NCBI GenBank assembly: GCA_022447625.1
Contig: JAKVAX010000004.1
Coordinates: 1 to 64,000, forward strand
DNA: 64,000 nt
Direction: 5' to 3'
Source: Flavobacteriales bacterium
GTDB taxonomy: Bacteria; Bacteroidota; Bacteroidia; Flavobacteriales_D; Sanyastnellaceae
Below, in pieces: positions 41,369 through 52,100 of the stretch. The notes below the pieces were generated by a model that was not told the origin of the DNA, ran no database searches, and saw only the letters and a list, made by a program, of their open reading frames with translations. Both the position numbers and the translations under genes were made by a program. Position 1 is the stretch's first letter; each line of letters begins with the position of its first letter.

Positions 41369-44300
41369 ATGCCCTTGGGATTCCTCGTATTTAGGAAGCA
41401 TTTCCGATACGCTGCGGTCAGGCTGCTATGGATTTGTTTTGTGCTGTTGCCTTCCACTATGTGGGCGACCATAGATCCCGTGTCCAGTACTGACTGTTTC
41501 TCATGCAACGGCTCGGCATCCGTCTCAACCAACTTCACAGGCGAAGTTACCTACGAATGGTACAATGGGCTAGGTGTTCTCTTGGGGCTCGACCAAAACA
41601 CACTTGGAAACACTTCGCTCTTCAATCTTTGTCCTGGAGTATATCAAGTGCAATATACGAATGGTACTGACTCCGCTATAGAATGGTTCTCTATTGCTGT
41701 ACCAGGAGCAGATGCCGGTCAACCAGATGCAGTTTCTTACTGCGCTGAAACCGGAAACTACGATCTGTTCGCTGCATTGCTTGGAACACCTCAGGCCGGA
41801 GGGGATTGGTCTGATCCATTAGGACAGCCGCACTCAGGAACCTTTGATTCGGCAGCTGATGTTCCTGGATTCTACCAGTATGTCATCAATGCTGGAGCTT
41901 GCACGGTTACCTCGGGTATCGACGTCACGCTAATTCAGAATGCTAACGCAGGTTTATCGGCAACCTATCTCATTTGTGAGACTTATAACGAATTCTTCCT
42001 TACAGACGTTCTCGCAGGAGCTCCTGATCTTGGAGGCACTTGGTTTGACAGTAACCAGAATGCATTTGATGGTTTCTATGATCCAGATGTTGATGTGACG
42101 GGCCTATTCACTTATATGATTGACACGGTGTTGGGATGCCCTCCAGTATTCTCGACACTCTTTGTGATCGAAAATGCGCTCCCTGATCCAGGTATTGACA
42201 CCGAACTGGCTGTTTGTCCGAATGCGACGCCATTTGATATGACTGTCCAATTAAACGGAACTCCTGACCCCGGAGGAGTATGGTACGATGAAAATAATGA
42301 CCCGGTAGGACCTCTTTATGACCCCGCTGTGCTCGATGAGGGAGTCTATAATTACGTAGTGCAAGGACTAACCCCTTGTCCAATTCAAGAATCTTTCCTT
42401 ACCGTAACATATACACAAGGAATTGACGCAGGAGAAGATGGAAACCTGGCTGTTTGTGTCAATAATGGAGCTGCTGATTTGTTCAACTCTATTGGGGGGA
42501 TCCCAACAGCAACTGGAAATTGGACTGACCCTTCAAATGCTCCTTCTGATGGAATGGTAGACCCTGAAACTGCATTAGAAGGAACCTACACCTACACAGT
42601 GAACGCCGTTGGATGTCAGCCACAAAGCTCAACCGTGACCTTCACTGTTGAACAGCTCCCGATCGCAGGAACAGGGCAAACGATGTCTTTCTGTGAAAAT
42701 GGAAGTCCGGTTGATCTTGACGGATTATTGTCTGCAGATGCTCAAGCAACAGGGGAGTGGATGATTGGAGGTCAACCAGTGAATGGAAGTTTGGTTGTTG
42801 AAGGCGGACAAACCTACCAACCTATCTATACGGTAGCTAGTGTTCTTTGTCCTGACGATGCAGCATCATTTGAAATTGTAGTGGATGAGTTGCCAAATGC
42901 CGGTCCTGATAATGACCTTTTCACCTGTTCGAACGCATTAGCAATTGACATCGCCGTTCTAATGTCACCCGATCAAAGTTTCACTTCTGAATGGATAGAC
43001 CCAATGGGTAATCCAACCAATAACGTAGTTGACCCTGCGGTTGATCTGCCAGGGCAGTACACACTGATTTCTCATAGTGAAAACTCTTGTCCAGATGATC
43101 AGGCCACGCTGAATGTGATAATATCGGATCCAGCATTTGAGAATGGCTTTGACACCTTCGAAGATTGTACCATCGGCCAGCAGTATGACTTGAACGATGT
43201 CCTTCCAGAAAATATTCCTGATAATGGTGCTTGGAGTCAAGATGGACAAAACGTTCCTCAGCTTGTTGATGGGAATGAATTAAGCTCAGGAGTCTACCTG
43301 TACACCATTAATAATCCGCAGGGCTGTTTACCTTCGGTATTTACCTTTGATCTTATCTTAGTTGAGCCACTTAACGCTGGCGAAGGAGTCGATATAGTAA
43401 TATGCTCAACATCTCCGGAATTTACCCTGGATGATCAGCTTCAGAATGATGTCGACTTGGGTTATTGGGAGTACAATGGCGAAGGATTAGGGAGCACCAT
43501 CATAGATCCATCAAACTCAACTGATGGCGTTTATACTTATGTAGTTCCTGGCATTGGTCCTTGTCCTGCAGATAGCGCTCAAATTGTTCTTGATATTCAA
43601 GAAGGTTTAGCTTTCACGGCCGGCCCAGATTTGATAGTTTGTGAAGGAGATGACAACGTCTTCTTAGGCGCAGGTACCTGCGATAATTGCGAGTTTGATT
43701 GGACCAATGGAGGTCTTTTGAATGACGCTAGCGCGGAATCGCCTCTTTTCCTTGTTCCGGAAGTACAAAGCACCGAGACATATCAGTTCTTTGTCAGTGT
43801 CGACAATGGTGTATGTGAGGTACAGGATGAACTGATTGTGACGGTTCATCCAACCCCAGAATTGATTCTTGTAGGAGATGAGATCCTTTGTGCTGGAGAC
43901 GAAGGGACATGGACTGTTGCAGGAGCCAACACGTATGAATGGGTCTCCTTGAATAACCAAGTTCAATCTACGGATGACAACTACACTGGGCTGCTTTATC
44001 TCGATGAGTCGATCTCAGTTACCGGAACGTCATTAGATGGATGCGCAACCGAAGTTGTCTTGAATGTTATGGTAAACCCATTGCCCGAGCCAATCTTCGA
44101 TTTGGATGACCAGAATGCATGCGGTCAAGTAGTAGTGCAGTTGTATTTGCCTGAGAGTGATGGCAATAACTACTGGTATGAGGTGGATGGAGTGATATAC
44201 GATGAAGAGGTGAACTCACTCGTCATAGTGAATGAAGGGGGGTATGATGTCACCTTGTTCGCGGAATCACCAGAAGGATGCCTGAATTCATTCACGAATG

Positions 44301-44863
44301 ATAATGTGATCACTGTTTATGGTTATCCAGAAAGTAGCTGGTACTTCGTCAATGATCAACTCGGTATTTTATCCACTGAAGTTGAATTCGTGAACACCAG
44401 TATCGACGCAACTCAATTTGAGTGGCAATTTGATGCCTTGGGAACATCGACAGAAGAGTCTCCAATTCTCAGCCTTCCAGCAATTGCAGACCAATCTTAT
44501 GATATATGCTTAGTGGCTGAAAACCAGTATGGTTGCCCAGACACTTTGTGCCGCGAGATTTATCTCGGAGGTGAACTCATAGTGTATGTTCCAAATGCCT
44601 TCACCCCTGATAACGATGGGATTAATGAAGTGTTCTTGCCATCAGTTCTAGGTCATGATCCAAGTGAATTCGAGTTCAGTGTGTTCAATCGCTGGGGTGA
44701 GCTCATCTTCCGATCAGAAGATGAACAGCAAGGATGGAATGGATCCTTCAATAACGGGCAGTACTACGTCCAAGATGGCGTATACACTTGGGTACTTTCA
44801 GTCAAAGATGCCTACACAGCAGAACTCAAGAAGTTCTCAGGTCACGTAACTATCATGCGTTAG
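41369..44863 (+). CDS. giant surface protein with eight Cys-containing modules and T9SS type B sorting domain
   Basis: The protein has 1164 residues from ATG 41369-41371; a TTG two codons upstream is unlikely. The signal segment is LLWICFVLLPSTMWA. About eight modules of ~75-85 residues run from residue ~115 to ~750, each with a pattern of Cys, a DL/DM strand, G-x-W-x-D/x-P, 'G-x-Y-x-Y-x-V' and a final Cys-Pro. Ig-like stretches and a PKD-like segment (FEWQFDALGTSTEESPILSL) follow. The C-terminal ~90 residues (VYVPNAFTPDNDGINEVFLP, FNRWGELIFRSED, ending SGHVTIMR) are a T9SS type B sorting domain. It is likely a surface adhesin or gliding-related protein. Confidence 0.9.
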   Translation: MPLGFLVFRKHFRYAAVRLLWICFVLLPSTMWATIDPVSSTDCFSCNGSASVSTNFTGEVTYEWYNGLGVLLGLDQNTLGNTSLFNLCPGVYQVQYTNGTDSAIEWFSIAVPGADAGQPDAVSYCAETGNYDLFAALLGTPQAGGDWSDPLGQPHSGTFDSAADVPGFYQYVINAGACTVTSGIDVTLIQNANAGLSATYLICETYNEFFLTDVLAGAPDLGGTWFDSNQNAFDGFYDPDVDVTGLFTYMIDTVLGCPPVFSTLFVIENALPDPGIDTELAVCPNATPFDMTVQLNGTPDPGGVWYDENNDPVGPLYDPAVLDEGVYNYVVQGLTPCPIQESFLTVTYTQGIDAGEDGNLAVCVNNGAADLFNSIGGIPTATGNWTDPSNAPSDGMVDPETALEGTYTYTVNAVGCQPQSSTVTFTVEQLPIAGTGQTMSFCENGSPVDLDGLLSADAQATGEWMIGGQPVNGSLVVEGGQTYQPIYTVASVLCPDDAASFEIVVDELPNAGPDNDLFTCSNALAIDIAVLMSPDQSFTSEWIDPMGNPTNNVVDPAVDLPGQYTLISHSENSCPDDQATLNVIISDPAFENGFDTFEDCTIGQQYDLNDVLPENIPDNGAWSQDGQNVPQLVDGNELSSGVYLYTINNPQGCLPSVFTFDLILVEPLNAGEGVDIVICSTSPEFTLDDQLQNDVDLGYWEYNGEGLGSTIIDPSNSTDGVYTYVVPGIGPCPADSAQIVLDIQEGLAFTAGPDLIVCEGDDNVFLGAGTCDNCEFDWTNGGLLNDASAESPLFLVPEVQSTETYQFFVSVDNGVCEVQDELIVTVHPTPELILVGDEILCAGDEGTWTVAGANTYEWVSLNNQVQSTDDNYTGLLYLDESISVTGTSLDGCATEVVLNVMVNPLPEPIFDLDDQNACGQVVVQLYLPESDGNNYWYEVDGVIYDEEVNSLVIVNEGGYDVTLFAESPEGCLNSFTNDNVITVYGYPESSWYFVNDQLGILSTEVEFVNTSIDATQFEWQFDALGTSTEESPILSLPAIADQSYDICLVAENQYGCPDTLCREIYLGGELIVYVPNAFTPDNDGINEVFLPSVLGHDPSEFEFSVFNRWGELIFRSEDEQQGWNGSFNNGQYYVQDGVYTWVLSVKDAYTAELKKFSGHVTIMR
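43726..43738 (+). repeat. dispersed 13-mer copy (CGCTAGCGCGGAA)
   Basis: Exact G-variant on the plus strand, inside the 1164-residue surface protein gene, read as Ala-Ser-Ala-Glu. Confidence 0.8.
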
Positions 44864-44974
44864 AATTCCAATTCAAACATTGAAATAGGGCGCTTTTCAA
44901 CTCGAAATGTTGAAGCTTCGTGCCCATTTGTGAACTTCTCCCCAAGGTCATTTCTTATTTTCGCGGCTCAACCT

Positions 44975-47900
44975 ATGGAACCTATGAGGAGAATATTAAT
45001 CGGATGCTTAGGATTGTTAGCAATGACCTTATCAATCGGGGCGTTCGCACAGGTGAATGTAGTCATGGACAATGGTACATTCTTCTCTTGTGCTGGAGTA
45101 TTTCTAGATAGTGGAGGTCAAGGTGGTCCCGGTTATCAGAATAATGAATATTTCACGACAACCATTTGCCCCGAAAACCAAGGGGATGTCATTACGGTTG
45201 ACTTCATCACATTCCAACTTGATCAAAGCGGAGTTCAGAGCACTTGGGATTACATGGCCATCTTCGATGGTGACAATGTAACTGAAGCATCGCTCGGTGT
45301 TTACACAGGAGATGATCTTGAAGGGTTATTCGTAACAGCAACATCACAAAACACCTCGGGGTGTTTGACCTTCGTATTTCAATCAAACGAAGAAGGAACA
45401 GGAAACTTTGGTGGATCCATTACTTGCGGCACACCATGTGACCGCCCAACTGCTGAAGCAACTTACGACGCGCCTATAACAAAACGAATCTGTATTGGCG
45501 ATGTCATCAACTTTGATGGCTCAGGCTCTTTTGCAGCTCCTGGTTTCGAAATCGTTGAATATCTCTGGGACTTTGCTGATGGTACAACAGACGATAGTGG
45601 TCCTGTGGTGTCACATGCTTGGGATGAGCCTGGGGAATATGTCGTTGAGCTTTTCCTGATAGATGATAATGGGTGTGCATCTACCAACCGTGTGAGTCTT
45701 CAGCTATTGGTGGCTACACCACCTTTGTGGTCGCCGTTCCCAAATGACACTACGCTTTGTTTAGGAGAAGACCTTTGTTTGGAAGCCTTCCCGAATGATT
45801 ACGAGCTAACCTGGAGCGGACCAGAAGAGGCATACAGCAATTCAGACAATACTGTGCTTGAAGACAATGTTGGGGAGTGTTTCGTTTCAGAAATTGAAGT
45901 AGGAGGGTTTTCTCCAGGACAGACATTGACCAACGTCAATGACTTGTTCGGAATCGACGTTTCCATTGAACACAGCTGGTTGTTCGATCTTGTGATCTCC
46001 ATAGAATGTCCGACAGGGCAGACAGTGGTTCTTCACCAGCAAATGGAGCAACCGATTGGAGCTGACGTAGCTTCCAATGGTTCTGACCTCGGTGTACCGG
46101 ATACAGAATTCTGGGATTACAGCTGGACTCCAGATGCGACACAAGGTACTTGGTCACAAGTTGCTACTGACCTCGCAGGAGGTGAAGCGCTTCCAGAGGG
46201 AGATTACAATGCTCTCGAGAACCTAGACCAATTGGTAGGTTGTGACTTGAACGGTACATGGTCTATCGAAATTTGTGACCTCTGGGGAGGTGACAATGGG
46301 GAGTTGAACGAATGGGGATTGAACTTTAATCCTGCGATTATCCCTGAAGTCACCGAGTTTACTCCAGATATTGGAGCTGGTTCTGATAGTTCATTCTGGA
46401 GTCTTGACGCCACAGGATTAGATCTCTTCAATGAAGATCCAGAAGGAAACTCGCTATGCCTCACGCCACTTCAGGAAGGAAACTGGCCGATTACCTTCAC
46501 CGTAATCAATAACCACGGTTGCCAAACAGACAGTGTCATTACAGTTTCAGCTTATCAAGCTCTGCTTGCTGATGCGGGTGAAGACTTTTCTTGGTGTGGT
46601 GAAGGAACAGCTATGAGCGGTGGCCTTGACGGCCTTCCAACACCTGAATGTTCTGCAGACGCAGGTAATTATACCTACTGTTACACCAACGGGGCACCAC
46701 AATCATTTACCTACTGCCCTGACAATCCAGGAGATGGTATTGCTTTCATGGACATTACCTTCAATGCTGGAACAGTCGAGAATTTCTTCGATGAATTCTG
46801 GGTATATGATGGAGACAATACTGGAGCACCGCTGCTTGCAGGCCCGATTTATGGAGACCTCTCAGGACTGCAGTTTATCGCAACAAACCCAAGCGGATGT
46901 ATCACAATCGAAGTCACTCCTGATGGCAGTGTTGACTGTGCAGGCGGTTCTCAAGTAGAGTGGAACTTTGATGTGGGATGTAATCTAGGTGGACCGCAGT
47001 ATGATTACATCTGGGCACCAGCAACAGGTCTTTCTGATCCGAACATTTCAAACCCAGCGGTTGACGAAGTGTTTGAACCAACCACTTACGAGCTCACAGT
47101 ATTCCCGACAGGGCATCCTGATTGTGCTTCAACTGATCTTGTGACGGTATACCCGACTTACTCATATGAAGTGACCTTTATACAACCAGTTTGCTTTGAG
47201 CCAACGGGTGAAATCAACGTATTCATCGATGAGACAACAGGAGATGGACCATGGGATGTATACCTATACCAAGCAGGGCTGGCCATAGATTCATTGATCT
47301 CAACGGGAGGTGACTCAACATTTGATGGGTTACTTCCTAGTGATTACATCGTTATCATTGGCGAAGAAACATGTACCTATGAGGAAGAGATAAATATGTC
47401 TACACCTCCGGTGATTACTTTGACACCAACTCCGGCGGATACAACCATCTGTTACACAGGCGTCGCCTCGCTTTCAGCAGTACCTAGCTTCGACACAGGG
47501 GATATGGAATACTTCTGGAATAACGGAGCAGTTGGACAAGAGATTCAAGTGAATCCTCTACTGGATGAGTCGTACACAGTCTACGCCACGTTCGGCGGAG
47601 CCTGTTTCACTGATACAGTGCAAGTAAACGTAGAAGTACTTGATCCAATCACGCTCGATATTACCGCGGGGAATACAATCTGTCAAGGCGATTCGATCTT
47701 CATAGGAGTAGATAGCGCCACGGGCGTTTTGGAACCGTACCTGCATACTTGGACTTGGGATGCAGGTGGAGAAATCATTACCGATGGAGTCTTCCTTTAT
47801 CCGGAGTACACAGCAAACTGGTGCTGTACAACCACGGATCAATGTGAAACACCAGCCGTGACACAGTGTATTGAAATCGCTATTTCGGATCCAATTGATC

Positions 47901-48685
47901 CTTCATTTGAAGCGGATACGCTCGGAGGTTGTGTACCAACCTTGGTGAACTTTCAAGGATTAGCTGAGAACCCTGAGCATATTTTTGAAGCAGTTTGGGA
48001 CTTCGGCGATGGCGGAATCTCTACAAACCCGCACTCGTCTGCGCATACGTACACCACGCAAGGCTCTTATGATATCACTTATACTGTGATTTCGAATGAT
48101 GGTTGTTTCTTCGAATCAACAGTTGAGGATATGATTACCATCTTCAACTGGCCGATTGCCGGATTCAATATGGAGCCACAGACCGCAGTTCTCCCAAATA
48201 CCGGAATCCAGTTTGAGAACTACTCGTTAGGAAGCGATGTGTACACATGGGTGATGAATAACACGGACTCGTTAAACGATGAAGACCCGTTCTACGAATT
48301 CCCTGATGCGGCTGGAACGTACTCAGTAACGCTTTATGTTGAGAACAGCTGGGGGTGTGCTGATAGCGTATCTCGTTCGGGGTTCGTTGTGGATGAATTC
48401 GTGATGTATGTTCCGAATGCCTTTACACCTGATTTCGATGGCATCAATGACATCTTCCGATTCGAAGGAATTGATGTAGATAAAGACGACTTCAAATTGC
48501 AGATCTTCGACCGTTGGGGAGAGAAGGTATTTGAGACCTTTGATTTCGAACAAGGTTGGAACGGATCTTACAATGGTGGAGAGTACTTTGTGCCAGATGG
48601 AATGTACATTTGGCGTATTGAAACACGTTCGTTGACCTCACTTGAGCGCAAAGAATTGATCGGTCATGTGCTGATCATGCGATAG
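44975..48685 (+). CDS. T9SS type B surface protein with CUB, PKD and P-domains (paralog 1)
   Basis: The protein has 1236 residues from ATG 44975-44977 (another ATG three codons on). The earlier start adds no signal-like sequence. A signal peptide ends near SIGAFAQ. In order: a CUB-like domain (FLDSGGQGGPGYQNNEYF to GNFGGSITC), PKD (EYLWDFADGTTDDSGPVVSH), a proprotein-convertase P-domain (ISIECPTGQTVVLHQQM to IEICDLWGGDNGELNEWGLN), a second CUB-like domain (NFFDEFWVYDGDNTGAPLLA), Ig-like segments, another PKD (AVWDFGDGGISTNPHSS), and a type B sorting domain (YVPNAFTPDFDGINDIFRFE, FDRWGEKVFET). It is homologous along its length to the protein at 49165-52884. It is secreted and surface-attached by inference. 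Confidence 0.92.
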   Translation: MEPMRRILIGCLGLLAMTLSIGAFAQVNVVMDNGTFFSCAGVFLDSGGQGGPGYQNNEYFTTTICPENQGDVITVDFITFQLDQSGVQSTWDYMAIFDGDNVTEASLGVYTGDDLEGLFVTATSQNTSGCLTFVFQSNEEGTGNFGGSITCGTPCDRPTAEATYDAPITKRICIGDVINFDGSGSFAAPGFEIVEYLWDFADGTTDDSGPVVSHAWDEPGEYVVELFLIDDNGCASTNRVSLQLLVATPPLWSPFPNDTTLCLGEDLCLEAFPNDYELTWSGPEEAYSNSDNTVLEDNVGECFVSEIEVGGFSPGQTLTNVNDLFGIDVSIEHSWLFDLVISIECPTGQTVVLHQQMEQPIGADVASNGSDLGVPDTEFWDYSWTPDATQGTWSQVATDLAGGEALPEGDYNALENLDQLVGCDLNGTWSIEICDLWGGDNGELNEWGLNFNPAIIPEVTEFTPDIGAGSDSSFWSLDATGLDLFNEDPEGNSLCLTPLQEGNWPITFTVINNHGCQTDSVITVSAYQALLADAGEDFSWCGEGTAMSGGLDGLPTPECSADAGNYTYCYTNGAPQSFTYCPDNPGDGIAFMDITFNAGTVENFFDEFWVYDGDNTGAPLLAGPIYGDLSGLQFIATNPSGCITIEVTPDGSVDCAGGSQVEWNFDVGCNLGGPQYDYIWAPATGLSDPNISNPAVDEVFEPTTYELTVFPTGHPDCASTDLVTVYPTYSYEVTFIQPVCFEPTGEINVFIDETTGDGPWDVYLYQAGLAIDSLISTGGDSTFDGLLPSDYIVIIGEETCTYEEEINMSTPPVITLTPTPADTTICYTGVASLSAVPSFDTGDMEYFWNNGAVGQEIQVNPLLDESYTVYATFGGACFTDTVQVNVEVLDPITLDITAGNTICQGDSIFIGVDSATGVLEPYLHTWTWDAGGEIITDGVFLYPEYTANWCCTTTDQCETPAVTQCIEIAISDPIDPSFEADTLGGCVPTLVNFQGLAENPEHIFEAVWDFGDGGISTNPHSSAHTYTTQGSYDITYTVISNDGCFFESTVEDMITIFNWPIAGFNMEPQTAVLPNTGIQFENYSLGSDVYTWVMNNTDSLNDEDPFYEFPDAAGTYSVTLYVENSWGCADSVSRSGFVVDEFVMYVPNAFTPDFDGINDIFRFEGIDVDKDDFKLQIFDRWGEKVFETFDFEQGWNGSYNGGEYFVPDGMYIWRIETRSLTSLERKELIGHVLIMR

Positions 48686-48751
48686 AGGCAACCTTTAAGG
48701 GCATTTTATTGTCATTATTAAAACGCTTTTGACCTTAAGAAAAGCTGACTT

Positions 48752-49168
48752 ATGGGAAAGATTTTACTTCTTGTTACTTCATTATTTTGTTCCGCTGGGC
48801 TTTCAGCACAGCAAGATCATGATTGGTTGATTGCTCTTTTTGGAGAGGAAGACTACGCGACTGTTGCAGAAAATGCTCCAGAGAAGATTGAGTACTACAC
48901 GTTTGCGGATGAGCACGGTTATCTCGTTCAAATGGCTGAAGGCAAAGACCTATCAGGTTATCCTGATGCTCTAACCATTGCTCCAAAGAAAGATGGTATG
49001 GTCCCATTATCAGTTGATCTTATTCTATCGGATGAATTCCACCCGAGCCTGTATCGTTTCAAGACAACAATGAACGATACGCATTGGTACCGCGTGGGAG
49101 ACACAGACTACGTTATTACAGTCTTACCGTTAACATCTGTCCAGAATAAATTCAATTCAGAGGAATGA
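48752..49168 (+). CDS. small secreted protein of unknown function between the two paralogs
   Basis: The protein has 138 residues with a signal peptide (KILLLVTSLFCSAGLSAQQ). The mature ~118 residues are mixed alpha/beta, without cysteines, and rich in acidic and aromatic residues (DHDWLIALFGEEDYATVAEN, EKIEYYTFADEHGYLVQMAE, HWYRVGDTDYVITVLPL). I recognise no domain. Its stop codon overlaps the start of the second large paralog by 4 bp (ATGA), so the two are translated together. A periplasmic partner or chaperone of the large protein is possible, but there is no direct evidence. Confidence 0.7.
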   Translation: MGKILLLVTSLFCSAGLSAQQDHDWLIALFGEEDYATVAENAPEKIEYYTFADEHGYLVQMAEGKDLSGYPDALTIAPKKDGMVPLSVDLILSDEFHPSLYRFKTTMNDTHWYRVGDTDYVITVLPLTSVQNKFNSEE

Positions 49169-52100
49169 GAAATTCTCTAGCTCGAATCCTGACTTTCACC
49201 CTTATCACGTTCGTCGGCATGACCTCTCAGGCACAGACGAATGTTGTCATGTCCAATGGTGAGTTCTTCTCGTGTGGAGGAGTCTTCCTTGACAGCGGTG
49301 GACAAGGAGGCCCGGGATACTCCAATGGTGAATACTTTACATGTACCATTTGTCCTGAAACAGAAGGAGATGTTGTGACCATTGACTTCATCACATTTGA
49401 CCTCGATCAATCTGGTGCAGAAAACACATGGGACTCTATGGCCATCTTTGATGGTGACAATACGGGTGAATCTACACTGGGTTCCTACACAGGTACGGCA
49501 CTGCAAGGTCTCTTCGTTACAGCGACACCTCAGAACACCTCGGGTTGTTTGACTTTCGTATTCCAATCGAACGGAACAGGAACAGGGAACTTTGGGGGTT
49601 CTATCACGTGTGAAACGCCCTGTGATCGCCCTACTGCTGAAGCTACATACGATGCTCCGGATAACAAGCGTATTTGTGTTGGAGACGTGATTAACTTTGA
49701 TGGAAGTGCGTCGACGGCCGCGGATGGATTCGTAATAGAAGAATGGCTATGGGACTTCGCAGACGGAACCTCAGACACTAGTGGCCCTATCGTTTCTCAC
49801 TCTTGGGATGAGCCAGGAGAGTACATCGTTGAGCTTTATCTTGTAGATGATAACGGTTGTGCTTCAACGAACAGAATCAGCCTCCAAGTTCTCGTAGCGA
49901 CCTATCCTAGCTGGGATCCTTTCCCGAATGACACTACGCTATGCCTAGGAGAACAGCTTTGTTTGGAGGCTTTCCCGAATGATTATGAGGTCACTTGGAG
50001 TGGTCCTGATCTTTCATACGCTAACGCGGAAAATATTGAACTCCTCGATAACGTAGGGGAGTGTTTCGTTTCAGAAATCGACGTTACAGGATTTGCCCCT
50101 GGCCAGACGCTCACTAATATCAATGACCTTATGACCATTGATATTTCTATTGAGCACAGTTGGTTGTTCGACTTGGTTGTGACGGTTACTTGCCCTACCG
50201 GGGAATCGGTAATCATGCACCAGCAGATGCAACAGCCTGATGGCACAGATGTAGGTGCTAACGGAACAGACCTTGGTGTTCCAGATACGGAATTCTGGGA
50301 TTACTCATGGTCTGCGGATGCCACAGCAGGTACATGGTCTCAGGTAGCTACAGACCTTGGTTTCGGAGGCGGACTGCCAGAAGATAACTACAACTCTCTC
50401 GAACCAATGGAGCAATTGGTCGGCTGTGATTTGAACGGTATTTGGTCAATTGAGATTTGTGACCTCTGGGGAGGTGACAACGGAGAGCTGAATAGCTGGG
50501 GATTGAACTTCAACCCGGCCATTATTCCTGACGTAACAGAATTTACGCCAGAAATCGGACTTGCAAGTGATAGCTCGTACTGGACCTATGACGATACTAA
50601 CTTGGACATCATTTCTGCGCCAGACGATGGGAACTCTGTTTGTTTCCAGCCATTAGCGGAAGGAGATTACCCATTCACATACACCGTTACCAATAACCAC
50701 GGATGTTCGCACGATTCAACAATCGTTGTGACAGCTGAGTTAGCAGGACAAGCAGATGCAGGTCCGGATATCACCTTCTGTGGAGAGGCAACGCAACTTT
50801 CAGGTGGACTTGATGGACAGCCATCATCGTCATGTAACAATGACGGAGGAAATTACACTTACTGCTATTCGAACGGTGGGATGCCTTCGTTCACTTATTG
50901 TCCGGATAACCCAGGAGATGGAATCACTTTCATTGACATTACCTTCAACGCTGGATCCGTAGAGAATTTTTTCGACGAGTTCTGGGTATATGATGGTGAT
51001 AATACTGGAGCACCAATTCTGGCAGGTCCGATTTACGGAGACCTCACAGGATTGCAGTTTGTAGCAACAAACCCAACAGGATGTCTAACCATTCAGGTAA
51101 CGCCCGATGGCAGTGTTGACTGTGCAGGTGGTTCACAAACAGAATGGGACTACGACGTAGGCTGTTCTGCGGGTGGACCTCAGTACGAGTACTCATGGTC
51201 TCCGATTGAAGGACTTTCTGATCCAAATAGCCCAACTCCATTTGTAGAAAGCATTTCAGGTGAAACAACTTATACGTTGACAACCTTCCCAACAGGACAC
51301 CCTGACTGTGCGTCTACTGATGAAGTAACAGTATTCCCAGCATTCGCATTCAACGTTGAATCTTTCGATCCGAGCTGCTTCGGAAACGATGCAGTGATCT
51401 CGGTAGATATCGATCCAGACTCAGGAACAGGTCCTTGGACGATTGAATTCTCTGAAGATGGGGTCTTGCAAGAGACAATAAACTCAGAAGGCGGTCTGAC
51501 AGAATTTGAAGATCTATTCCCTGGAAACTACGCGGTAAGCGTAAGTGATGGTGGATGTACCTACGACAATGACATTGTCATTAATTCGCCACCACCATTG
51601 ATGTTCGAATTATCGAATGATACAACGATCTGTGTTGATGGAATGGCGACCCTTTCAGCTACTTCAGACATGGATATCGATGACTCATGGCAATACACAT
51701 GGGACGGTGGCCTTGGATTAGGAAACCCTGTGTTCGCTGAACCGTTGGAGACAACCACATACAATGTATTTGCTACTGACGATGCGGGTTGTGATTCAGA
51801 TCCAATCGCGGTGACAGTTGAAGTGCGTGATAGCATCACAGTTGAGATCAGTGGAACAGAATTGATTTGTGGTGGAACAGAAGCTTCATTACAAGTCGAT
51901 GATACACAGGGAGGTCTCGGAGCTCCATATGACTACATATGGCAGTTCAATGGGGTAGACGTAGCCAACGGTGAAGATATTAGCGTTCAGCAGTTCCAAA
52001 CAGGAACATACTGCGTATTCGCTACAGATGGATGTGAATCTCCTGCCGGAGAGGCTTGTCTTGATGTAGTAGTTGAAACACCATTGAACGTAGCTTTCAC

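Noticed and set aside
42108-42383. Antisense frames inside the giant T9SS genes
   Set aside because: They are shadow frames; the plus-strand proteins show continuous domain structure.
44888-44925. Hairpin-like GGGCGC...GTGCCC before paralog 1
   Set aside because: The stem is interrupted and no T-run follows; it is not convincing as a terminator.
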